Below, one piece after another: positions 6,838 through 12,746 of a stretch of 12,746 nt of DNA. Below the pieces are notes generated by a model. It saw nothing but the letters and a program-made list of their open reading frames with translations. It was not told the origin of the DNA and did not search any database. Made by a program: the position numbers and the translations under genes. This DNA comes from JAZMZS01 sp045120955 (lineage in GTDB: Bacteria > Bacillota > Clostridia > Oscillospirales > CAG-272). The number at the start of each line of letters is the position of its first letter. The first letter of the stretch is position 1. Location: contig JBGVFH010000089.1 of the NCBI GenBank assembly GCA_045120955.1, positions 1 through 12,746 on the forward strand. The letters run 5' to 3'.

Positions 6838-8421
6838 ATGAAAAACATTATTGTAGGCGGAGCATGGCCATATGCAAATGGTTCGCTCCATATCGGTCAT
6901 CTTGCAGCTCTTCTCCCCGGAGATGTTCTTGCACGTTATTTCAGAGCAAAAGGGGATCGTGTTTTTTATGTGTCAGGCAGCGATTGCCATGGTACGCCTA
7001 TTACAATTCGAGCAAAGCAAGAAAAATCAACACCGGAGGAAATCAGCGAACATTATCACAAGGAATTTTGTGAAGTATTAAGCAAGCTTGGATTCACATT
7101 TGATCTGTATACTAAGACATCAGATGTGAGACACAAGAAATTCGTTTTTGATTTTCACAGACGTCTGTACGACAGTGAATATATCGAGGAAAGAACCGTA
7201 AAACAAGCATACTGTCCCTCATGTAAAAAAGTTCTTGCCGACAGATTGGTAATCGGTACCTGCCCTGCTTGCGGTTCTGCTACCCGAGGGGATCAGTGTG
7301 ACGAATGCGGAGAGGTATTGGATGCAGATACAGTTGTTGATCCTAAATGTGCAGATTGCGGCGCATCGCTGACTTTCGGAGAAACGACACAGTTATTTTT
7401 GCAGATATCAAAGCTCAAAAAAGAACTGTCTGATTATCTTGATGCGCATCCATATTGGCGAAAAAACGCTATTGCGTTTACAAAGCGTTATATAAACGAG
7501 GGACTACGTGACCGTGCAATAACCCGAGACCTCGAATGGGGTATTGACGTTCCTAAGAAAGGCTATGAATACAAGAAAATCTATATTTGGGCCGAGAATG
7601 TGCTGGGATATTTGTCTGCTGCCGCCATTCTCTGTGAACAAAGAGGTATCAGTTTCAATGATGTATACGGAAAGGATAGTCACCATTATTATGTTCATGG
7701 CAAGGATAACATACCTTTCCATACCATCATTCTTCCATCGCTTTTGCTTGCGCACGGAGAAGGTCTGCATTTGCCGGATGACATTATTTCAAGCGAGTAT
7801 ATCACACTTGAAGGGAAAAAGATATCTACAAGTCAAAATCGGGCTGTTTGGGCTAAAGACCTGGCAGAAAAATACGATCCTGACTCAATAAGATATTTCT
7901 TTATAGCTAACGGACCAGAGAAAAGAGACACGGATTTCTCTTGGCGAGAATTCAAAAAGCAGAACAATTCAGAGCTCGTAGGGGCATGGGGAAACTTTGT
8001 AAACCGTACACTTGCTTTTTCAGTAAAGTATTTAAATTGTGAAATTCCGTCTGTGGCAGTTGATGCGGATATCAAAGAACGTGTACAACTGCTGTACGGG
8101 TCTGTTGGTGCAAAAATAGAAAAAGGAGCGTTTCGTGATGCTCTTGATGAAATTTTTGAAGTTGTTCGATTCGGTAACACATATTATGATGCCAAACAGC
8201 CTTGGAAAACGAGAGTTGAAGATATGGAAGAATGCAGAAACACGATCGGAAATTGTGTATATCTGGTAGCTAATATTGCAATCCTGCTGCATCCGTTTTT
8301 GCCTTTTTCATCAGCAAAGGCAGCCAAATGGCTCGACATCTCTCTTCAATGGAAAGAACAAGAGGTCGTTGCTAAACAGGTCTCAAGTGATATATCAATT
8401 CTTTTTTCTAAAATAGAATAA
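6838..8421 (+). CDS. metG: Methionine--tRNA ligase, non-canonical KISTS type
   Basis: A 527-aa cytosolic class I synthetase that charges tRNA-Met with methionine using ATP. The ATG at 6838 has GAGGT at 6826-6830. The Rossmann fold starts with IIVGGAWPYANGSLHIGHL, HIGH at residues 18-21. The connective domain has four zinc-type knuckles: CPSC (126-129), CPAC (142-145), CDEC (154-157), CADC (171-174). The methionine-pocket segment reads IWAENVLGYLSA (250-261) rather than WxDAPIGY. The signature loop is KISTS (328-332) rather than KMSKS. The helical anticodon-binding domain follows (~370-500). The protein lacks the C-terminal EMAPII-like domain found in longer ~650-aa MetRS. These traits suggest the divergent second type of MetRS (MetRS2), which in pneumococcus is insensitive to certain MetRS inhibitors; this assignment is inference. 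It is a single-gene transcript under a Met T-box, which agrees with the function. Confidence 0.95.
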   Translation: MKNIIVGGAWPYANGSLHIGHLAALLPGDVLARYFRAKGDRVFYVSGSDCHGTPITIRAKQEKSTPEEISEHYHKEFCEVLSKLGFTFDLYTKTSDVRHKKFVFDFHRRLYDSEYIEERTVKQAYCPSCKKVLADRLVIGTCPACGSATRGDQCDECGEVLDADTVVDPKCADCGASLTFGETTQLFLQISKLKKELSDYLDAHPYWRKNAIAFTKRYINEGLRDRAITRDLEWGIDVPKKGYEYKKIYIWAENVLGYLSAAAILCEQRGISFNDVYGKDSHHYYVHGKDNIPFHTIILPSLLLAHGEGLHLPDDIISSEYITLEGKKISTSQNRAVWAKDLAEKYDPDSIRYFFIANGPEKRDTDFSWREFKKQNNSELVGAWGNFVNRTLAFSVKYLNCEIPSVAVDADIKERVQLLYGSVGAKIEKGAFRDALDEIFEVVRFGNTYYDAKQPWKTRVEDMEECRNTIGNCVYLVANIAILLHPFLPFSSAKAAKWLDISLQWKEQEVVAKQVSSDISILFSKIE

Positions 8422-8433
8422 TCGGTCAAGCAG

Positions 8434-8474
8434 AGTAACGGGGCAAGGAGAATACATCTTCTTGCCCCGTTACT
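8434..8474. terminator. Strong hairpin between convergent genes, without a T-run
   Basis: AGTAACGGGGCAAGGAGA (8434-8451), loop ATACA, TCTTCTTGCCCCGTTACT (8457-8474): 18 pairs with one G-U. It lies 12 nt after the metG stop and between converging transcripts. Neither flank has a T-tract, so it is either a U-less terminator or a 3'-end stabilising hairpin for metG mRNA. Confidence 0.55.
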
Positions 8475-8623
8475 GTTAAGTACAAATCAATTTTATGTTT
8501 ACAACAGCGACTGACTCATTGACTATATTGTTTTACTGTTTTTTTGATGCCGCCATTACCGTTTCTGAAATAGGAGTCTTCTTTATCAGGTCTTATGCAT
8601 GGAGAACGGACGATCTTTTCTTT

Positions 8624-9432
8624 TTAGAATTTAATCGGATAATCACCAAATCCCATACAGCACGAAATGCCACTTAAAGTGAAACGTTGCATTTCAATCG
8701 TAGCAATTAAGATACAAAGGCAGGTGTGATACATATTATTGATTTCATATGTGTATCCGAGTGCTTTGTGCTTCGATTTCTTTTCAACTACCAATTTGCT
8801 TGTGACTAATATATCAAGTGCTTTTCGCAGCTCTTCATCGTTAAAGTTGAGTTTTTCCTTTATTTCCTCAAAGCTGATATCACTCATAGAGAGGATAGTC
8901 ATACAAACGAGTAATTGATTTTTGTCTGATAGGAGCGGCAAAAACGTAGTTGCAAAGTCAGCCGTGTCCTTGTTAACGTTTTCAAAAAAGGCTCTTGTGA
9001 TATTGCACCATATCCTTTACCTGAGAGCAAGGAAATGCCGTTTTTGTTTGAAATATGTGCGGGCTCTTCATGGATATCTGTGTCACGGCTCCTTAAGTTG
9101 CCTCGGGTAATACCGTGGTGCGAATATCCAAAGATTGTTAACGCAGCATCATAAGATTCCTTTGACATCTGCGGATATGAGCATATCTTTTGATAAATTT
9201 TTTCGTAAATTTCGTCGTACACAATGTTCTGCCCGTAAAACAAATAATCTATGCTTACATCGAAATAGTCAGCGATCAAAGGCAGAGTCAGAATATCCGG
9301 TTGACAGCTGTTAGTTTCCCATTTTGAGACAGCTTGCGATGAGATATTCAACGCAGAAGCCATTTGCTCCTGCGTAACACCTTTTTTCTTGCGCAGATCT
9401 GTTATGTTTTTTGCAATATTTATTTTTTTCAT
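8624..9432 (-). pseudogene. XRE-family transcriptional regulator with C-terminal winged-helix part, split by a -1 frameshift
   Basis: The start is the ATG at 9432, preceded by GGGAGGTG; longer starts upstream carry no ribosome site. Residues ~7-65 form a helix-turn-helix of the XRE/Cro type (ITDLRKKKGVTQEQMASALN, then SSQAVSKWE, then LIADYFDVSIDYLFYG). A linker follows, and the frame terminates at 8899 after a stretch that no longer looks natural (EPFLKTLTRTRLTLQLRFCR). The -1 frame continues the protein with FFENVNKDTADFATTFLPLL, a winged-helix-like section (ISFEEIKEKLNFNDEELRKA) and a Cys-rich C-terminus ending GFGDYPIKF, stop at 8624. A continuous product would be ~269 aa. The break lies about 8983-9000. 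It may be a natural indel, a sequencing or assembly error, or programmed frameshifting at T_TTT_TTG. It has its own promoter and no obvious target operon in the window. Confidence 0.7.
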
Positions 9433-9512
9433 GTTGCACCTCCCATTTGTGCGGTGTATGCTTTTGGCGAGTCTGGATTTTAAATACTTGCATGGCAAGA
9501 CATTCTGTGTAC

Positions 9513-9541
9513 ATTATACTATAAAAGGAGGGTGCTGTAAA
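9513..9541 (-). promoter_or_regulatory. Promoter of the XRE-type regulator
   Basis: On the minus strand TTTACA (9541-9536), 17 nt, TATAAT (9518-9513). Transcription should start near 9506, giving a leader of about 74 nt before the ATG at 9432. Confidence 0.8.
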
Positions 9542-9623
9542 TAACTTGGCAGGATACTAAAACAACCTGCGGTTGAGAGTAAGCTGTATTTTTAAACATA
9601 CAAGCAAGGGTTCTACACGGGGC

Positions 9624-9662
9624 ATAAAACAAAATGAGGCAGGGAGAAAAACTCCTTGCCTC
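9624..9662 (-). terminator. Rho-independent terminator of the carboxypeptidase gene
   Basis: Read on the minus strand: GAGGCAAGGAG (9662-9652), loop TTTTT, CTCCCTGCCTC (9646-9636), then ATTTTGTTTTA. It has 11 pairs with one G-U and lies about 70 nt after the stop at 9732. Confidence 0.85.
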
Positions 9663-9731
9663 GCAGTAAATATAGTTTTGTAATACAGCCCTTGTCGGCA
9701 TGTGACCTAAAGCGGTAAGATGCAGTATGCA

Positions 9732-11021
9732 TTATGCGGCGATATTGGTGCTTTCTTCCTTTGCAAGTGCATATGTCTTGTATGCGTATTCCGCATCCGC
9801 AACAGGCTGCGATTTGTCCGCACCGTTTGCGGAAACAAATATGTACTCTTTGTTGTCGGTTGTTACAGCGTAGGTTGCGAGACATTGACCTGCTTCGGGG
9901 GTGAAGCCTGTTTTACCTCCCACGATAGTAATATCGGATAGATTTATTGATGATGTTCTCGAATGAACTATACTGTACAGAGGTATGCCGTTGGGGTGTT
10001 GTTCGGTGCTGCTCGTGGTATAATGCGAAGCACTCAGAACCTTAAAGCATATATCATTTTGAATTGCTGTCTTGAGAATTATTGAGATGTCGTGAACGGT
10101 TGAATAGTGGTCATTGTGATGAAGCCCCGATGTGTTTACGAAGTTGGTATTTTCAAGACCAAGATCGGCGGCTTTTTTATTCATCAGCTTTACAAATTCA
10201 GCCTCAGAGCCTGCGATGCACTCGGCAAGAGTCATTGTAGCATCAGCGCCCGAGGGGAGAATAGTTCCGTATAAAAGATCTTTTACCGTTACGGTTTCGT
10301 TTGCAGCAAAGCCCGCAATCGATGCTCCCTCGGTATAGCAATAGTTTGTCGTTTGCTTTGTTACGGTGGCAGTCTGATCAAGCGAGCTCATGTTTTCAAC
10401 CGCTACGAGCAAGGTCATTATCTTAGTCATAGAAGCAGGGTATATTTTTGCATCCGGAGATTTCTGAGCAAGTATTGTGTTGCTTTTTATGTCGATCAGT
10501 ATTGCGTTTGAGCTGTATACATTGCCGAACAGCTCGGCGGTTGACGGTGTTACGGATGCATATACCGAGTCAATGACCTCGTCTGTATCTGAAACGTCAG
10601 AAGTTTGCTGCTCTGTTTGTGAGACTGTGTCAGTTGAGCTGCCGTTTGTGTCCGTTCCTTGCGTTTCAGTGGCGGGGGTATCTTCTTTTAAGAGATTTGC
10701 TATTCCGTACACAGCCAAGAGACTAAGCGAAAAACACAAAAAAATCACAAAAACAAGTACGAATGCGTTCCTCTTACTGTGTGCGGTCACACGCGGCTGA
10801 GAATAGCTTTTATGACGAACATAGTCGGGATTTTCGTTTTTAATTCTCTCTATTTCCGCTTTGCTGCTGTTTATGTACTGTGTCCTCCGTTGCCTTTGTC
10901 CTCGGTTATCTATTTCGATGGGAGCGGCGCTTCTTTGCGTTTGAGTATGTCTTTCGGCTTGACCTTGCGTAGGCCGTGTACGATTTTCGTTTTTTATTTC
11001 GTTATTTTGTTTTACATTCAT
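9732..11021 (-). CDS. D-alanyl-D-alanine carboxypeptidase (S11 family, membrane-anchored)
   Basis: A 429-aa penicillin-binding-protein-type enzyme that removes the terminal D-Ala from peptidoglycan stem peptides outside the membrane. The ATG at 11021 has an AGGATC-type ribosome site about 10 nt upstream. Residues 1-84 are a hydrophilic Gln/Arg/Asn-rich cytosolic tail. A single membrane anchor is at ~86-110 (FVLVFVIFLCFSLSLLAVYG), and a Thr/Ser/Asp-rich linker spans ~113-158. The catalytic domain (~165-420) has S197-M-T-K200 (active-site Ser and Lys), S257-G-A259 where the second motif is usually SGN, and K370-T-G372. The topology is N-in/C-out with an N-terminal anchor, unlike E. coli PBP5, which has a cleaved signal peptide and a C-terminal anchor. 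It has its own consensus promoter, a structured leader and a terminator, so it is probably monocistronic. The Asn-to-Ala change may be a normal variant in Clostridia. Confidence 0.9.
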   Translation of the reverse strand: MNVKQNNEIKNENRTRPTQGQAERHTQTQRSAAPIEIDNRGQRQRRTQYINSSKAEIERIKNENPDYVRHKSYSQPRVTAHSKRNAFVLVFVIFLCFSLSLLAVYGIANLLKEDTPATETQGTDTNGSSTDTVSQTEQQTSDVSDTDEVIDSVYASVTPSTAELFGNVYSSNAILIDIKSNTILAQKSPDAKIYPASMTKIMTLLVAVENMSSLDQTATVTKQTTNYCYTEGASIAGFAANETVTVKDLLYGTILPSGADATMTLAECIAGSEAEFVKLMNKKAADLGLENTNFVNTSGLHHNDHYSTVHDISIILKTAIQNDICFKVLSASHYTTSSTEQHPNGIPLYSIVHSRTSSINLSDITIVGGKTGFTPEAGQCLATYAVTTDNKEYIFVSANGADKSQPVADAEYAYKTYALAKEESTNIAA

Positions 11022-11049
11022 TTATATGATCCTGACCTGTTTAAAATTT

Positions 11050-11250
11050 ATTCGGTCCGTCAGTGAAAAAGGCTTTGGTTAGAGTGCAACCGAGACGGGG
11101 ACCGAGTCGAACTCCGGCATAGAATTTGTACTTGTTTGCGCAAATACTGCCTGATGTTGCTTTTGCGTACAGCAAATGCAAGCGTACAGGCAGATACTAG
11201 ACGATAAAATTGCAAAAATTCGATGCAAGAAAAGTGCTTTTCTCACAACA
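11050..11250 (-). promoter_or_regulatory. Structured 5' leader of the carboxypeptidase transcript
   Basis: About 228 nt separate the predicted transcription start (~11249) from the ATG at 11021, and no open frame of interest lies there. The promoter-proximal element is CTGCCTG (11193-11187) pairing with CAGGCAG (11153-11147), enclosing a 4+5-bp hairpin TTGC-x-TTTGC / GCAAA-x-GCAA (11181-11157). The second pairs CGGTCCCCGTC (11104-11094) with GACGGACCG (11061-11053, two-base bulge) and encloses GGTT/AACC. I cannot match it to a known riboswitch class. Regulation through this leader is inference. Confidence 0.5.
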
Positions 11251-11255
11251 TGTAT

Positions 11256-11284
11256 ATTATATTACAAACCGTTTCATGTGTCAA
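11256..11284 (-). promoter_or_regulatory. Perfect-consensus promoter of the carboxypeptidase gene
   Basis: On the minus strand TTGACA (11284-11279), exactly 17 nt, TATAAT (11261-11256). It starts 20 nt after the stop of the DUF4363 gene, so the carboxypeptidase has its own transcript even though no terminator separates it from the upstream pair. Confidence 0.9.
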
Positions 11285-11304
11285 CAGAGATAAAGTCTTT
11301 TGCT

Positions 11305-11664
11305 CTATAAAATATTTTTTAAGCTGAGAGAAGATATATCGGAAATATGCTTAAGTGCCTCACAAACAGTAATTTTTCCAAGCTCAAAACACGCTCGGTC
11401 GTGAGTCTTTACAGCACAAAGCATGAGATCAATGCCCGCAGTTACGTCGTCTAAATTGTTTTGGTGGATTGTTGTGTTAAAATAAAAGCTGTATTTTTGC
11501 CATAGATTTAAAAATTCATCAAGCGTCTCTTGGGCAATGTCGATGTCTACACGCGAAACCGAGGAGATCAACTCACTTGTTATGTTGTCCGTTGCAAAGC
11601 CGTTTATAAATACAGCAAATAAAATGGCGGTTATTATTAGTATCGCAGCAATAAAGCTTTTCAT
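11305..11664 (-). CDS. DUF4363-like small membrane-anchored protein
   Basis: A 119-aa protein with an N-terminal membrane segment (residues ~4-23, FIAAILIITAILFAVFINGF). A mostly helical outside domain follows (DIDIAQETLDEFLNLWQKYS, then TTIHQNNLDDVTAGIDLMLC, then ACFELGKITVCEALKHI). Length, topology and position directly behind a DUF421 gene match what I know as DUF4363 in Clostridia. Function is unknown. Its ATG overlaps the DUF421 stop in ATGA, indicating translational coupling and probable joint action at the membrane. It ends shortly before the next promoter. Confidence 0.8.
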   Translation of the reverse strand: MKSFIAAILIITAILFAVFINGFATDNITSELISSVSRVDIDIAQETLDEFLNLWQKYSFYFNTTIHQNNLDDVTAGIDLMLCAVKTHDRACFELGKITVCEALKHISDISSLSLKNIL

Positions 11665-12338
11665 TTTTGTTCCTTTTTACAAATTATTTTGACTTGCTCG
11701 CTATCATTTAGCGTCATTAAAAAAATATCTTCCTTGAAAATGTTATTTTTTTTAAGGTGATCGGACAGCCATTGGGCGCTCTTGCCTGCAGCTTTGAGGT
11801 TTGCATATTTTATATGTCCGTCGACGATGAGCAAATGTGATATTCCGCAATCATTTTTAGAGATGTTCAGATCGTCCGGAGTGAGAGGGGAGCGATTTTT
11901 CTTTGTAATGACGCTGATCTGACCGTTTTGTTCAAGAATGGCGTAATTTACATCATCAAGCTCCGCAATTCCCTTGAGCCGAAGCTCGCTCATAAGCTCC
12001 TCTGCGGATAGCCTTGCTTTTGACATCTCGTCAATGTCAATCACTCCCTTGCTTATAAGAATACTTGGTTTTCCGCCTAAAAATCGTTTGAGCCATTCGC
12101 TTTTTGTTGCAGAAAAGGAAAGAATGATCTCAAGAGATATTATGACAAACATGGGGATGGCTGCGTGAATAAGTGGGATGTCGTTGTTTTCAATAGGTAT
12201 TGCTGCAATTTCCGACAGCAAAAGCGTCGTCACAAGCTCAGATATCTCAAGCTCACCGACCTGTCTTTTTCCCATGAGCTTAAGGAAAAGAATTAGAAAA
12301 AAATATATCAAAAGTGTTCTCAATAATACAGTGATCAT
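11661..12338 (-). CDS. DUF421 membrane protein (YetF/YrbG-like)
   Basis: A 225-aa protein. The ATG at 12338 has GGAGAG about 8 nt upstream. Three hydrophobic segments lie at ~2-21, ~35-50 and ~56-75. The family hallmarks are GKRQVGELEISELVTTLLLS (23-42) and GGKPSILISKG (88-98), then the cytosolic domain with SAEELMSELRLKGI (111-124) and YAILEQNGQISV (132-143). The family is widespread in Bacillus (YetF, YdfS, YrbG) and Clostridia; biochemical function is not established. It is transcribed first in a two-gene unit with the DUF4363 gene. A TATAAT-like -10 box lies on the minus strand at 12384-12379 (start near 12372), but no good -35 fits it, so the promoter is uncertain. Confidence 0.9.
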   Translation of the reverse strand: MITVLLRTLLIYFFLILFLKLMGKRQVGELEISELVTTLLLSEIAAIPIENNDIPLIHAAIPMFVIISLEIILSFSATKSEWLKRFLGGKPSILISKGVIDIDEMSKARLSAEELMSELRLKGIAELDDVNYAILEQNGQISVITKKNRSPLTPDDLNISKNDCGISHLLIVDGHIKYANLKAAGKSAQWLSDHLKKNNIFKEDIFLMTLNDSEQVKIICKKEQK

Positions 12339-12456
12339 TTTTCGACTCTCCGTTACAGATAGTGTGTTTAAACAAGTAATTATAATAAAATTATGTGTAA
12401 AAAACGCTGTTGCTACACTTTTTTGAAAAAAACTTTAAAAAAATTCAAAAAAGGTA

Positions 12457-12486
12457 TTGACAAAGAGGGGTTGAAGGTGGTATACT
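12457..12486 (+). promoter_or_regulatory. rRNA operon-type promoter P1
   Basis: TTGACA (12457-12462), 18 nt, TATACT (12481-12486), preceded by A/T tracts from ~12420 that resemble an UP element. A GC-rich discriminator region follows. Confidence 0.8.
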
Positions 12487-12551
12487 AACAAAGCTGTCAG
12501 CGAGGAGCGGACGAGCCGAGAAAAAAACTTAAAAAAGTTTTAAAAAAGGGC

Positions 12552-12580
12552 TTGACAAACTCAAAAAGCTGCGGTATAAT
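12552..12580 (+). promoter_or_regulatory. rRNA operon-type promoter P2
   Basis: TTGACA (12552-12557), 17 nt, TATAAT (12575-12580), again preceded by A-tracts (12521-12547). The unit repeats that of P1 with a 94-95 bp offset, as in tandem rRNA promoters. Confidence 0.85.
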
Positions 12581-12586
12581 AGAAAA

Positions 12587-12746
12587 GTCGCAGCCGAGAG
12601 GCGAGCGACGGTAGGTCATTGAAAATTGAACAACAAGACGAGAGAGAAACACAAAGAAGTTATGTGAAAACATGACGTGTGAGAGAACTCGAAAATTCCA
12701 GAAGAAAAACACAAACCAAGCAAAGAGTATAAAAAGTCAGAGAAAC
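12587..12746 (+). other. Probable rRNA operon leader, continuing beyond the window
   Basis: The transcript from P2 starts with a small GTCGC/GCGAC stem (12587-12609). It continues with TCATTGAAAATTGAACAACA (12616-12635), which resembles antitermination-type sequence near rRNA genes of Firmicutes. Next comes a GTTATGT-GAAA-ACATGAC hairpin (12659-12676) and an A-rich stretch to the window end. There is no open frame of interest. The 16S gene itself is not in the window; its presence just downstream is inference from the promoters and leader. Confidence 0.6.

Noticed and set aside
8495..8677. 60-codon plus-strand frame after metG
   Set aside because: Overlaps the end of the minus-strand regulator, lacks a ribosome site and recognisable features.
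9433..9498. Upstream start of the regulator at 9498 adding 22 residues
   Set aside because: The ATG at 9432 has a clear GGGAGGTG site and starts the normal XRE fold; the extension lies in the leader just after the promoter.
11078..11117. tRNA-like fragments (GGTTAGAGTGC and GAGTCGAACTCCGGC)
   Set aside because: They recall D-arm and T-arm motifs, but no acceptor or anticodon stem can be formed at the right distances; they are better explained as parts of the leader stems.
12497..12712. 71-codon minus-strand frame across the rRNA-type promoters
   Set aside because: It runs through A-tracts and promoters (Phe-rich composition follows from them) and has no start signal.

Overview
The window looks like a chromosomal segment from a gut-type Clostridia bacterium (Oscillospiraceae/Ruminococcus-like). 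This is inferred from strong AGGAGG-type ribosome binding sites, near-consensus TTGACA/TATAAT promoters, a T-box leader, a DUF421-DUF4363 pair, and a DUF5696 protein beside two sugar-type ABC permeases. Taxonomy cannot be fixed without a database search.

Layout. (1) 2-5080, plus strand: the 3' part of a carbohydrate-uptake operon. It holds a 5'-truncated DUF5696 protein and two MalF/MalG-like permeases with tight spacing, closed by a strong intrinsic terminator. The solute-binding protein and ATPase are not in the window. (2) 5081-6430: an accessory-looking stretch. It has a decayed coding remnant whose last frame overlaps the start of a 52-aa gene (TAATG), then a 96-107 aa gene lying in the same frame behind a single TAG, then a terminator. 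After these come a long inverted repeat and a palindromic repeat made of mini-hairpins separated by GATAT/ATATC. I read the first part as the remains of a toxin/immunity-like cassette, which is inference. (3) 6443-8474: a consensus promoter, a complete Met-specific T-box riboswitch (specifier ATG, T-box sequence, terminator) and metG. The MetRS is short and has KISTS in place of KMSKS. (4) 8624-9541, minus strand: an XRE-type regulator with its own promoter, split by a -1 frameshift that coincides with a U_UUU_UUG heptamer. (5) 9624-11284, minus strand: a membrane-anchored D-Ala-D-Ala carboxypeptidase with a perfect-consensus promoter, a structured ~228-nt leader and a terminator. (6) 11305-12338, minus strand: a DUF421-DUF4363 pair overlapping by 4 nt. 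(7) 12425-12746, plus strand: two tandem, duplicated rRNA-type promoters with A-tract upstream sequences and a leader running off the window end, so an rRNA operon probably starts just beyond.

How the parts work together: the first operon would handle an extracellular glycan and import its products. metG is induced when uncharged tRNA-Met accumulates. The carboxypeptidase trims peptidoglycan stem peptides. No CRISPR array, transposase, tRNA gene or rRNA gene body was seen. The most unusual items are the split regulator with its slippery site, the non-canonical MetRS under T-box control, the decaying cassette at 5081-5825, and the structured leader of the carboxypeptidase.
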